64,000 nt of DNA from Hypomesus transpacificus (taxonomy: Eukaryota; Chordata; Actinopteri; Osmeriformes; Osmeridae): positions 8,296,083-8,360,082 of the forward strand of contig NC_061077.1 of NCBI RefSeq assembly GCF_021917145.1. The letters are read 5' to 3'. A model generated the notes under the pieces. It saw nothing but the letters and a program-made list of their open reading frames with translations, was not told the DNA's origin and did no database searches. Every line of letters begins with the position of its first letter. Positions within the stretch are counted from its first letter, which is position 1. This document shows, piece after piece, positions 1 to 16,553 of the stretch. Both the position numbers and the translations under genes were made by a program.

Positions 1-1182
1 GCTTTGTAATGGAGCGTCGAGCCAACCACATTCTGAGTTCACCGTTCTCATCTCGACTGTATCCATTTACATGGACTCCATATCGTTTCACTCCAAAAAG
101 GCCTAAATGACAATTCAATGAAACCCATTTATTGACAGGGAAAACATGAGGTTCTATATTGTGGAGCTTTGCCCCATTGGGAAGCTCTGCTCCTATTTTT
201 TTACCCCTCTTCATTCATGTAGCCAATCACTGATGCCCAAAAATGTATCCACCACCAGATGCCCTATGTAAGAGGGTGCCAATCCGCTGCTCATTCTCCG
301 TAAACTATTGTAAAAAACAGGGGCTCCACTCCACTCACAGAACCATCGTTCTATATCGTGGAGCTCCATCCCATAGGGGAACTCTGCTCCTTTTGGTTTA
401 GGCGGAGGGAACAAGGCCAGATATACCCCCAGCGAGACCAGGTACTAACACTCAGAGTCTCAGTGGTACATCCAGAGGCATGCCTCCCTTGTTTATAAGT
501 CAAGATGACTGTCAACACAGGGAGGTGGCGCGTCATAGAACCCAACTGTCCATAATTTTTTATTGTTTTGGGAGAATGAGCAGAGGACTGGTACCCTCTT
601 ATATAGGGCACCTGGTGGCAGAAACATTTTTGGTCTTCAGTGATTGGTTATGTGAACATAGAAGGGTAAAGCAATAAGAGCAGGGCTCCACCCAACTCTT
701 AGAACTTGAGTTATCTCCATAACCATAATTTTGCATTTGGGTAGTACACATTTGAGCTCCACAACTTACTTGTAGCTGATCTCTCCATACACATCAGTGG
801 AGTGTCACAGAACTTGGGCATCACTTCATACTTCTGGAAAGACATCATTGTGTACACATAAGTTAGTATTCATGTTAGTAAAAAATATGTAGTACCCTAC
901 TGTATGGGCAATGTACAAAATGTACTTAATTGTCTCTCACCTCATCTCTCCATCCTTTTAGGCATGTCAGTGAGCCTTCTTTTCTCAAAGTCTGAAGCAC
1001 AGCATCTACTGCTTCAGACCTCCGACTATATGAATCAAGATTCTGGCAAAGGGTAATAGCCCCATCACGTGGTGGATTAAACACCTCAGAATAGTGAGTC
1101 AAAATGGACGCAACTTTGGAAGGCACCCATCCTACTTGTTCTCCTGCCACTTCAAACCGAAGGCATGTGGTACAGCTGGAGC
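1..1182 (-). CDS. DUF4743-Nudix hydrolase, 5' part, runs off left edge
   Basis: Three minus-strand exons join in phase: about 1182-941, 833-770, and 102 to the window edge. The first encodes an arm with VAGEQVGWVPSK and ends in KGWRDE. The second gives KYEVMPKFCDTPLMCMERSA. The third begins LFGVKRYGVHVNGYSRDENG and continues MWLARRS. This order is typical of the DUF4743 domain that precedes the Nudix fold in the thiamine-pyrophosphokinase-related/Nudix-20 type proteins, which hydrolyse nucleoside-diphosphate-linked metabolites (often ThDP-like compounds; substrate here unknown). The Nudix box itself would lie left of position 1. Junctions seen: donor after 941 (gtgag), acceptor before 833 (ttccag), donor after 770 (gtaagt), acceptor before 102 (tttag). 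The true start is not identified: the reading frame has a stop just upstream, so an acceptor near 1176-1183 and an earlier exon are likely. Family call is from memory of the motif; boundaries of the first exon are uncertain. Confidence 0.75.
151..680. repeat. Palindromic MITE-like repeat inside Nudix intron
   Basis: The segment at about 222-330, reverse complemented, matches about 545-660 over roughly 110 bp with scattered mismatches (shared core around GAATGAGCAG and ATAGGGCA). In addition, about 151-200 is repeated directly at about 350-400 (both contain GTTCTATAT and GTGGAGCT). The whole unit lies between the second and third Nudix exons. It has no coding capacity of its own; the short ORFs across it are mirror copies of each other. 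I read it as a short non-autonomous element, family unknown. Confidence 0.5.
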
Positions 1183-2223
1183 CTACCGGACGAAAATAGT
1201 GTCATTTCGGTTGAGGAGTTGCTACAAAATGTGTCAATTTGATATGGTCATCAGGCTATTTTACACATTAGGCTACAAGGTAACATACACACATCCACCC
1301 GCCACAGACGTGCAAAAGACAGCAACGATGAAACCAAATATAATGTTGGAATATATAGCCATAGGCTACTCATCGTCTAACCTGGCAAATAAAAATTATT
1401 CATGCGTCGAAGCAATTGTAGCATTTTATCCGACCAGTTTGACCAAATATTCGCCATTTAGATTAACTGTTGTCTATGCGCAAACGAATGTCACTGAGTC
1501 GAAGTAAAAGTTTTCTTAACTGTAGGCTAACTGACAACATGTAGCTGACTATGTATGCCTAGGCTTTATGTATATGCACTTGGGACACTACCACTGTCAA
1601 CAGAGCTCTATCGCCATTTCTTCTTCAGTGCGCAATCGCGCATGTGCATTGCAGTGGTTCCAACCTCCCAAGGGAGGCACACGGTTTATAGGAGACACCT
1701 AGCTATTTCCATTCAAAAAGGCAAATATGTTTTACTAGCGCACACACACAGACTTCACAAACGCAAGCCTATCAGTTTAAAAGACCAATGATGTGAAGCC
1801 ATTAATGAACATAAACATAATCTGTTTTATCAATCATATTTATAATATAACTGATCACCACATACTGAAACTGTTCAGGCTAATTAAATACACTAATCTT
1901 ATTTACAGAAAATCTCTTTATTGAAAATATACAGGAAATGTGGGTTACCTCTTCACATGTCTTAACTGCTGAATTTAGAATTATTTTGCAAATGTAATAA
2001 AGAAATGGGTACAGCTTCACTCAACTGTTGAACCTCTTGATGTGGTTGTTAATTGTGAATGTGTCATTGCTTTCCTGGGACAAGTTGAAGGTGGATGCAG
2101 TGTAAAGGAAAGGCAAGGAATTAAGAAGGTTATTTTTATTTATACGTCGTCCAAGGTGTCCAGGGAATGATGTCAGGTGGTGTTAAGCTAGTAGAGGGTT
2201 TGAGGATGCAGCTGTGTGATACA
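1183..2223. other. Intergenic, Nudix 5' side to troponin C 3' side
   Basis: No exon recognised. On the minus strand a polyadenylation hexamer (AATAAA, read as tttatt) occurs at 2135-2140, 84 bp past the troponin C stop, with another at 1917-1922; either could end the troponin C transcript. The 1250-1800 part is more GC-rich and could hold the 5' end of the Nudix gene, but no exon is convincing. Confidence 0.4.
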
Positions 2224-4734
2224 TCACTCAACCCCCTTCATGAATTCCAGGAACTCTGTGGAAGAAAATAAATAAATCACAAACAGAACAGATGGATTCA
2301 AACATATCACTTGCTGGATACAAACTGATTAAGGTCGGGTATTGACTTGAATTATTTGAGTTCCTATTTCAGTAAAAACTACTTTAATTTAAAGAAAAGT
2401 GGCACTGCTAATTCTTACCATCATAGTCAATTTTGCCATCATTGTTTTTGTCTCCATCCTTCATCAGCTCCTCAATATCATCCTCTGTGATGGCCTCACC
2501 AGTTGACTCTAACATGGCCTTCAGCTCATCCAAGTCAATATAGCCATCTCCATTCCTGAAAACAACATCCATGAGGCCACACAGCTTTATCCTTTATGAA
2601 AACGACATTACGTTTAACTTGGCTGTGGTTTCCAAAATGTCCTGTTTTTGTCTCAAAAAGTAAAGATAAGTACTTGTCAAACATGCGGAACAGCTCAGCC
2701 AACTCTTCCTCTGATTTTCCTTTGCTCTCCTCCTTCATGCAGCGCACCATCATCACCAGGAACTCATCAAAGTCTACTGTCCCGCTCCCTGTAAACAGGT
2801 TTTGTGACAGTATACGTTGTTTACATTACAATTAGTGATTAATAACCTCACATGACCCATATCAGTTTTGTGATATATAAGATGTGATAATATTAACGCA
2901 CCATCTTCATCCACCTCATCAATCATCTCCTGCAGCTCCTCAGGGGTGGGGTTCTGGCCCAGCATCCTCATCACCTTCCCCAGCTCCTTGGTGCTGATGC
3001 AGCCATCCTCTGCATCCTGGATGAAGATGTCAAACGCTGCCTTGAACTCTGGAGAAGACAACAATTAAATTCAGTTAAAATGGCCTTTTAAGTTCACAAG
3101 TTTTAGTGTTTTCTTATATTGAATCCAATACCTAATATATAAAGTACCACGCTTACCATTTTTCTGCTCTTCTGTTAAGTTCTCAACCTGTCGGGAAGAG
3201 AGGGTACATTTGACATCTAATATATTTAATTATCATTTTTGCTGAACATGATAGGTCTCATTCTTTCTTCTGAGCCTGTTTTTCTTGTATACCCATTTGG
3301 ACAAATAAATCTTATCATTGCTTTTCTTATGTTAACTATGACCTATTTTCTTCACTGGTATCTTGTCTTCCAGCAGTCTTTCTACCGGTATCCCAGAAGC
3401 TCACTGTCCCTGTCCTTGAACTTAGCCCTGAACCTGTTGAGACCAGCCCTCAACCCTGACCGACAGTCCCACTGAAATGTCACAATGCTTTCTTCACCTA
3501 CTATTCTTGTCGTGTGGTGAGGGGGGCTCTGGCAGCAGCTCCACTGATGGACATTTGTTTTAGCCGACAGCTGTCCCCCCCTCTTCCTCTTACTAACTGT
3601 CCTTTGTTCTATTGTTGTCAGGCAAAGAAATGTCAGATATGTCATACAACCTCAATGAACACTATCTTAGAGCTCAGGGAAGACAGCACTGAGACCCAAT
3701 GTTCATAATGTTATGACTGATTTCAAGACTGTGTTTAATCTTTTGATCTATTGTGACAAACCTCTCGAACTTACCCTTGGTGCATTCATACCAAGACTAT
3801 AATTTTTTAAATAATTAATTACAGTATATTTAGTCTGCTGAACCTCAGACAATCCTTTTCTTAACTAATTGCTGTTAATTTGGACATAGACATGTCAAAT
3901 TGTCTCGTGGCAACAATAGATAAGACCTGGAAAACCTCAATATACTTGGTACTGTCCTCTATAAAAAGATGGTGTTAAATGACACTTGCACATGAGCTTC
4001 TTTCCCTTCATCTGATCATGTTTAGTTTTGGCTTCAAACACTCAGTTGTTGTGATTTACTCCGTACCAATTAATGGCAAGATTCATTTACATGCAATACT
4101 GTTCAGAACCCATTAACACCTTGTTTGTCACTGATAAAATGCATATATTCCATCCCTACTAGAAACAGAATCCCTATTACTGTTTCATGTTTCTCTCCTT
4201 TGGTGCTTGATAGTGGATGAGAGGTTATTTACATTGTCCATATCCATGGAATTCTGGTTCACCACTAAAGATGGTTTCCCAATGGTCTAATAACCTGTAG
4301 TCACCTCTGGCACATGTCCAGATTGTGTTTGTCCTGTAGATAACATCCTTGTACAGCCATTGTGTTAACAGTGTTAAAGTTAACACCTCAGTCATGATGG
4401 GTTGTTATTTTCACGTCTTCCTGTTGGTCCTTTCGAGCATTATATACTCATCCTCAACCTGAGCCAAAAAACACCCTGAGATAGTGCAGAGATTTCTCTA
4501 CCCATGTTGCACCTCATCCTCTGTCAACAGGTACAATAGGACATTGAGATTATAGCACAACTGCAACTCCTTAATGTTTCAAATAATGACACAGTTAGGC
4601 ATTTATAAAACAATACTGTCAATACATCAATAATGATGCAGAAGTAACTAGTATGAAAATATCTTTACATTAACTTTGTCTCAAATCAAGTTGTGTCCTG
4701 TATGACTCACCGCTGCTTTATATACATCATCCAT
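2224..4734 (-). CDS. tnnc1: Troponin C, slow skeletal/cardiac type
   Basis: Six coding exons, minus strand: 4734-4711, 3187-3157, 3048-2902, 2788-2674, 2555-2419, 2255-2224. All phases close, giving 161 aa, the family length. The product is the calcium sensor of the thin filament in cardiac and slow muscle; calcium binding opens the N-lobe so that it holds troponin I. The start is [18 protein letters not shown]. Four EF-hands: a degenerate first loop (residues 28-40, [13 protein letters not shown]), then [24 protein letters not shown] and [12 protein letters not shown], with canonical acidic positions in II-IV. The end is EFMKGVE. The first intron (3188-4710, about 1.5 kb) separates an eight-codon first exon, the usual structure for this gene. 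The start resembles the teleost tnnc1b copy more than tnnc1a, but I cannot settle the ohnolog without a tree. Confidence 0.93.
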
Positions 4735-5705
4735 GGCTGCTGGCCTGTCTCTGTCACCGTTTCACACACACACACACACACTGATTCTACTTCAGACACA
4801 GGACAAAGGCTGGAAGCAACACCTGACCCAGCCTTTATTGTTGGAGGAGAAATAACTCTGTCCCCCACCCCCTGCGTCATCCTACTGTTCTCTTTCCAAG
4901 AGAGAGAGAGAGAGAGTGCTATAAATAGAGGAAGAGGAGAGATGGTCCAACAATAGGAGAGCGTAGGCCTCACCACCAAAATTGGCGACATTGTCTCCCA
5001 GCTAGTTCTGGAATGAATGAGAGTCATGGTAGAATCTAGAGTTCACCTCAAGGCCAAAACATATAAATTGCACCAATGCACTCCTTCAATAAATGGAAAT
5101 CACATTGTTTGAGGTGGGCCTCTACAGGTGGATAGCACAAATTAATGTATTCTGGGAGACTGGATCCCATCTCTTCCATCTCTAGGTTCAGGTTACAGAA
5201 ATTTTTAACATACACTGTGCAATAAATATGGTCTTACTGTTCTCATAAGAAAACATGGTGTCCAGATAAACGTCATCAGACAAGTTCAATTCTGAGACAA
5301 ACAATTTGCAAGAGCACATAAAGCAGGAGCTTGATGATTAGTTTAGTTCCCAGGCTAAAAAGAAAATGAGCCCTGTAGCATATGTATGGGCAGTCATTAC
5401 GGCAATAGACTTGCAGATAAATCTATTTTGATGCTTTTTGTCCTTGACTGAAAATAGCTTACGTGCACAAACATCTCAGCTGTCGGGGAGATAGAGAGAG
5501 AGAGAGACAGACAAACAGACAGAAAGTGAGTGACAGAGAGTGAGAGAGATGCAGTAATAAATCTTTACTTTTCTTCTGGATAGACAGGCAGCACCTGCCA
5601 ATTGGTCTTATGGATTTACTGCAGGCCACAGGTCAAGGTTCATGTATTTTACCATTAACTAAAATATTGAAATAGTACACGCAGTGATCCTTTATAATGC
5701 CTGCC

Positions 5706-5766
<61 letters not shown>

Positions 5767-6887
5767 TATGGAACGCTGTATTTGCTTTTGTCAATAATTC
5801 TCACATGGATTCAAACGTATTATGTTTTGTATGTCAAAGGTAATATCTGCTTCTGTATTTCAAACAATAATGTTCTCAAAATAGAACACATTCCTCTGAA
5901 ACTGACTTTTTCTGGTTTATCTGGTTTTTTTGTAGATATTCAGATGACTTGTTTGAACCCCACACTGGGTCTGTTATGCTTCATGTTGGCCAGACAGGCC
6001 CACAGGTGTCAACAGCAGGATGTTGTAGGAGTGTTTGCTATTTACTCCCTTTCAGTGGGTTGTGTTTGGGGAACCTTTAAAACAATCAGCAAACAGGATG
6101 TGGTAACCACAATGTAAAGTAAAGGCTTTAGTATGTTTTGGCATTTTGAAAAAGTGAGTAAAACCAGGTCAATGTTTGAATTTGTAAAGAACTGCAAAAA
6201 GGGAGATCCCCTGGCCATTCCAGGTGATTTCAGAGGGAAACAAAATGTATTATTTTGTATGTATGAAATATGAATATTATGGTAAATGTGCATGGTATCT
6301 TATTGAAGTTACTCACACGGTGTGTGTGTGTGAATTTATGAGGCTAGCCCATGGTGACAGTGTAGTGCATGAAGCTTATGGTCAAACAAGAATTTCTCAG
6401 GAGTGTGGGCTCTGTGACTCTGTGTCTTGCTGGATGGGGAAAGGGCACAAAGCAACCTTTCATTCAAACTGTGCTCATGTTGGAGAGTTTGCCTTGCTGC
6501 AATGTTTTCTTCCTTCCCCAAAACTGTACAGCATTCTACTGCTGGCACACATCCAATCGAGAGCAGATAAACTGTCTATCTGTGTCTGTCAGAGAGTTAT
6601 GTAGGTTGACGTCACAGTAATACTTTTGACCAGCAATAAGTATGTTCTGCCTCAAACACATCTATTGATTTGTTTGTTTGGAACCACAGTTTGGTGGAGC
6701 CAAAAGAGAGGGTGAGGAATAGAGGTAGGTGGTTGCTAAAAAAACGAATGAAAGAGGGTCTTTGTCCAAAAATGTTTTCTCCCCCCCCCCCCCCCCAACT
6801 CCCCTGCTTCCTCTCTCAAATCCTTTTAGGTCGTATCACCTTTGAGTTTTTTGTGTGGTCAGAAAGCCTTTCTGGAGGGACAGTGGG
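4735..6887. other. Intergenic between divergent tnnc1 and ecm2
   Basis: This is the shared upstream region of troponin C (minus) and ecm2 (plus). It holds a short CA repeat (about 4767-4789), GA-rich stretches (about 4901-4917 and 5502-5545), a TA microsatellite (5708-5758) and a C run near 6781-6796. No exon is recognisable. A TATTTATAG reading on the minus strand near 4919-4927 might be a weak TATA element for tnnc1, but this is not well supported. Confidence 0.4.
5708..5758. repeat. TA dinucleotide microsatellite
   Basis: About 25 uninterrupted TA units between ecm2 and tnnc1. No gene overlaps it. Confidence 0.95.
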
Positions 6888-6895
6888 TATATAAA
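6888..6895 (+). promoter_or_regulatory. TATA box of ecm2
   Basis: TATATAAA sits 90 bp upstream of the ecm2 start codon and would place transcription start near 6918-6925, leaving a short leader. Seen in sequence; function is inferred from position. Confidence 0.6.
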
Positions 6896-6984
6896 GGTAT
6901 TTCGTGATTCCAGATTCCTCATAGTCATTGGAAAGGCTTTCTCTCTCTCCTCTGACTGCCCTGGGGATTCAGTGTGAACTGACC

Positions 6985-12249
<5,265 letters not shown>

Positions 12250-13825
12250 TATCATTGTCTGCCCCCTCTAACCCTTCTCCACCGACCTGCCTTGTACATT
12301 GACTCAGTAGTGTCACATACCTTTTACTACGTTTTGTTTGATTGTTCTTGACATGTCTTGACAGTTTTTCATTTGTTAAACTGGTTCAGTCTGTTAAACC
12401 TTGTGATGTTCTTCCTATTTCCTCCTACAGGGAGATAGAGATGCAATGACCGTATAGTATTTGTCTTTTTAAGGCATTTGTATGAAGAAATACAAACTAA
12501 ATTAATCAACACTTTGCAATTCTTACTCTGTGAATAGCTCCTCTCTCCTCTTTCTCTCTGACTCTCTATTTCACTCTCTCTGTGTTTCTCTCTCCTACAT
12601 CGCACATGCGCACATCACCCACATCACCCACAAAAGAAACAAAAAGGGGCCTGGACAAACTGTTGGTCATAATTTAAAATAGATGTATCCTCTGAGTGAC
12701 TACGTTTGTGGGTCATAGCAGGTATTGTGCAGAGCTTCAACTCAACTGGCAGACAGGCTCAAACAATCAGTATCCTCCCATGGAATGCAGTATAAAACGT
12801 AAATGAAGGTGGCTTGCTTAGATTTTTGAAGAACATATTTTCTGTTCTTGTTAATCTTATTAACTTTTAAACCAAATTTTTGTTTGTTTTTTTTACTTCT
12901 GAAACGGTAGGTGTATTTTGGCTATGATAATTGTTTCTCTATAGTAGACCTAGGATTACACACAAAATAATATATTAATGTTTTGAAGCAATGTACACTT
13001 AAGTCTAAAACTGTAATAGGTAACATATTTACTTTGTGTTTTTTGTTTGGAACATGGTAAAAAATAAGACATCAAAGTTATCTCATACATTTGTTTTAAA
13101 GAAATGTGACCCTGTGTTGACTACTGACAGATTTGGGAAAGAGTGACCGTATTACAGTAGAACTATAAAAAACTTTGCGGGACTGGCGAGTTATGTGGCT
13201 CTCTCTGTGCCTTACTGTGGTAAAGGGTGTGGGAGTTTGTGTCCTGAGAGAAAAAGAAAGAGTGGAACCAAACCATTCCCAACACGTGGCACTGAATTGG
13301 TAACTTCCAATTGTAGCAGAAATTTTCCACCTAAATTATCACATTTAAAAGTGATAATGTCACTAAGGACTGCTATCAAACAGAATAGACTTACATGTTA
13401 TCCATTCAAAAATAATTTGACTTGTGCACTTTTATTGCACATGTCTAATATGTAAGACTAAAGAAGAATTGCATTGGGGACAGCTTTAACTCTTAGCAAA
13501 TTCGTGAGAACAGATGTCATGATTTCAGACTCAGTGACCACATTATATTCACACTCCATGATTTATTTGCCTTCCAACTGTAACCACAAAATTGATGGTG
13601 CGTAAGATGTTTTTTTTTAAGTGACAATGACTTTGACATGAAGATAGATCATGTCTACTCTGGAGTCTGTATCAAAATAGATTTATATTATGCCAGATCT
13701 ACGTGTGTCATTTAAATGTTAAAAGACAGTTTTTACTTACAGTGACTTTAAAGTGAATATCACTGTGAAACGTACTCTTGTTTTTATTCCCATAACAGGG
13801 TCACTTCAAGACTAGAGACCAAGCC
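12250..13825. other. Intergenic between ecm2 and aspn
   Basis: About 1.6 kb without coding exons. A splice-acceptor-like site (cccataacag) ends at about 13799 and would join an upstream non-coding exon of asporin to the exon that holds its start codon; that first exon was not identified. The 12540-12600 part is CT-rich. Confidence 0.4.
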
Positions 13826-16553
13826 ATGCTTCCTTTCACAGTTCTACTTCTCCTGCTGTATGTCACCCCATTACCCATTTCATCTGTGGCCTTACCATAC
13901 AAACAACAAGGCTTCTTGGATTTGGGGAAGAATTTTAATGTAGAGGGTTTAATGATGATGATGATGAATGATGAAGAGGAGGGTTCAGCTTTTGAGGAAG
14001 TACACCCATTAGAACACCCAACTTGCCCATTTGGATGTCAGTGTAACCTTAAGGTTGTGCAGTGCTCTGACCTAGGTAAGTAAATTAGCAGCTTAGGTCA
14101 TCTGCCTCCATAATTATGTGGCAAAGACTCACACACAGCAACAATGTGCAAAACATATGCATTCAAAACAAAACGAACACACTTCAGAATTATAGCCTGA
14201 TGATAAACAAAAGGACAGTAACATCATGCCCTTTAAATTGAATTTGAAACCGTCTGAAAGGACAGAAGTCATAGGGGGTGGTCTGCTACTAACTACTCAA
14301 ACTGCATTATTTGTCTGACTTCTTAGTGTGGATCAATTGAATAAGTAAGCTTGTTGTGTGGTATTTGGGTGGTTTACCAAATGTATGTTGAATTTGCAGG
14401 TTTAGCCTACGTCCCACATGACATCCCTCCTGATACCAGACTTCTAGACCTACAGGGCAACCAGATAACAGAGATCAGAGAAACTGACTTCAAGGGACTG
14501 AGTAACCTTTATGTAAGTACCAAACTTTGTATTCTTCTTTTCAAATGGCAAGTACGTAACCCTTTGTGTCCCTTTCATTTTCCTGTAACAGAAATGTGTG
14601 GTTGGTTATTCTACTAAATGGCCTGATGCCATACCTTTATCTAGGCTCTGGTGTTGGTAAATAACCAGATCTCCAGGGTCCATCCACGGGCCTTCGTGCC
14701 TCTTAGAAGGATGCAGAAACTCTACTTCTCCCACAACTTGCTGACGGCTGTGCCCAAGAACCTCCCTCCCTCCCTGGTGGAACTTCGTATTCATGATAAT
14801 AACATAAAGAAGGTGCCTGCTGGGACCTTCTCAGGCCTGGGCAGTATGAACTGCATAGGTATGACATTCATGCTTTCTCTTTTTTCATGAAGATGCACAG
14901 GCATGATCAATCAATCAAAAATTACATTAAGGGTTGGTCAAAAAGCTTTCAATAAAAAGCTTTCACGTATTTTACAGTACTATCACTATGTTGGCCTTCT
15001 GTAAATCTTTTCACAGAGATGGGCCGGAATCCTCTCAAGAACAGTGGGTTGGAGCCAGGAGCATTTGATGGACTTAAACTGAACTTTCTTCGCATTTCAG
15101 AGGCTAAACTAACAGGTATCCCCAAAGGTAAAAAAAATACTTATTTGTTATGTTGGCATATTAGATTTTATAATAATAATACATTTTATTTTCCAAGTCA
15201 CCTTTCTTGGCACTCAAGGACATTGTACAGAGGTATATAAAAAAACATTAAAAGCAGTAGAAAAATTTGAAATACAACAACATTAAAAACAACAGAAGGA
15301 AATGCTCTACTCCCCATGGTGGTGAGACGGGCACAGGGGACAGACAGGTGTATGGAGGAAGAGGATCTTAGGGAGCTGGAGGTCGTGGGACCCTGGAGGA
15401 GATCAGACAAATATGGGGGGGTGAGGTGGTGGATGGCCTTAAATGTAAACTGGAAAATCTTGTATTGTATGCGAAACTGGACCGGGATCCAGTGGAGCTG
15501 TTGAAGGACAGGAGTGATGTGGTGGATAGAGGAGGTGCGAGTTATAATATGGGCAGCTGAATTCTGGACCAGTTGAAGTTTATGGAGGGATTTGTTAGGG
15601 ATACCAAAAAGGAGGGAGTTGCAATAATCGCAACGGGAGGTGACGAGACTGAACAGGAGGTGACAAGACTTTATGTTTACAGTATGCACATGCAACATAA
15701 TGTTTAATGTATTTTGCAATAGTCAGCCTCAAGCATATCCACTGGCAGGTCATACATTAAACTCATTTTCCCTCTCCTCTCAGGTCTCCCTGACAGTCTA
15801 CATGAGTTGCATTTGGACAACAATCAAATTCAAGCTATTGAGCTTGCTGACCTGAGGGAATGTGAGCATTTGTATAGGTGAGTTCTGACTCATGCTTGCT
15901 GTTGTAGTTGCTGCCCTACAAACAACTTGATGGGCTTGTTAAGTTCATTTAACACATCCAAAATATATAATAGATTCCCTTGTGTGTGTGTGTGTGTGTG
16001 TGTGTGTGGTAGGTTGGGCCTTGGGTACAATGAAATTCGCCATATTGAGCATGGCAGTCTGTTTTACGCACAAAACCTCAGAGAGTTGCATTTGAACAAC
16101 AACCATCTCCCCAGCATCCCTGCGGGTCTGCCTGAAATGAAGTATCTGCAGGTGTAGTATGAAAGGGGGTTTTGAGGTCCCATCATATGCATTACATTTG
16201 TGTATCAATGTGGCTGATAAGTGATGGTACCATGCTTTATAGACTGCAAGACTAGACTGCCATTTCAGAGGCTTGATACATTATGTTCCATTTAAGAAAT
16301 TGCATCAGATCCAATGCATACTATTGTTAAACTTGTCTGTTGTTTTTCAAAACAGGTGGTCTATCTTCACTCGAACAACATCAGCCATGTTGAGGCGAAT
16401 GACTTTTGTCCTGAAGGCTTCAGTATGAAGAGGACTTTCTATAATGGCATCAGTCTCTTTGACAATCCTATTAAGTACTGGGAAGTGGACCCCTCTACCT
16501 TCCGTTGTGTCAACGATCGAATGGCCATACAGTTTGGCAACCATAAGAAATAG
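13826..16553 (+). CDS. aspn: Asporin, class I small leucine-rich repeat protein
   Basis: Seven coding exons: 13826-14075, 14400-14512, 14645-14858, 15017-15127, 15784-15877, 16013-16151, 16356-16553. Phases close to 372 aa (mammalian asporin about 380). Signal peptide, then a short acidic stretch, then the class I cysteine cluster [14 protein letters not shown] (C-x3-C-x-C-x6-C). About ten leucine-rich repeats follow, then the C-terminal ear with two cysteines ([15 protein letters not shown]) and the end FGNHKK. Asporin is a secreted matrix protein that binds collagen and restrains TGF-beta/BMP signalling. Its place directly after ecm2 supports the name over decorin or biglycan, as does the absence of an early Ser-Gly glycosaminoglycan site. 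Odd points: a run of five Met where mammals have Asp, a LINE fragment in intron 4, and a TG repeat in place of a pyrimidine tract at the sixth exon. Confidence 0.9.
15165..15700 (-). mobile_element. L2-type LINE 3' fragment in aspn intron
   Basis: On the minus strand, about 15690-15310 encodes a reverse-transcriptase C-terminal segment with the hallmark order [52 protein letters not shown] and [10 protein letters not shown]. This is typical of L2/CR1-group non-LTR retrotransposons of fish. It ends in a 3' tail with AATAAAATG followed by ATT units near 15167-15190, as expected for the L2 3' end. Only the last part of the element is present (5' truncated), and it sits wholly inside asporin intron 4 in antisense orientation. 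It is not active. Confidence 0.85.
15981..16012 (+). repeat. (TG)14 tract forming an aspn splice acceptor region
   Basis: Fourteen TG units at 15981-16008 run straight into GTAG at 16009-16012, the acceptor of the sixth asporin coding exon. The usual pyrimidine tract is absent. Confidence 0.9.

Noticed and set aside
4693-5027. Overlapping ORFs on both strands across CA and GA repeats near troponin C exon 1
   Set aside because: Composed of simple repeat translation; the only real coding part is the 24-nt first exon of troponin C at 4711-4734.
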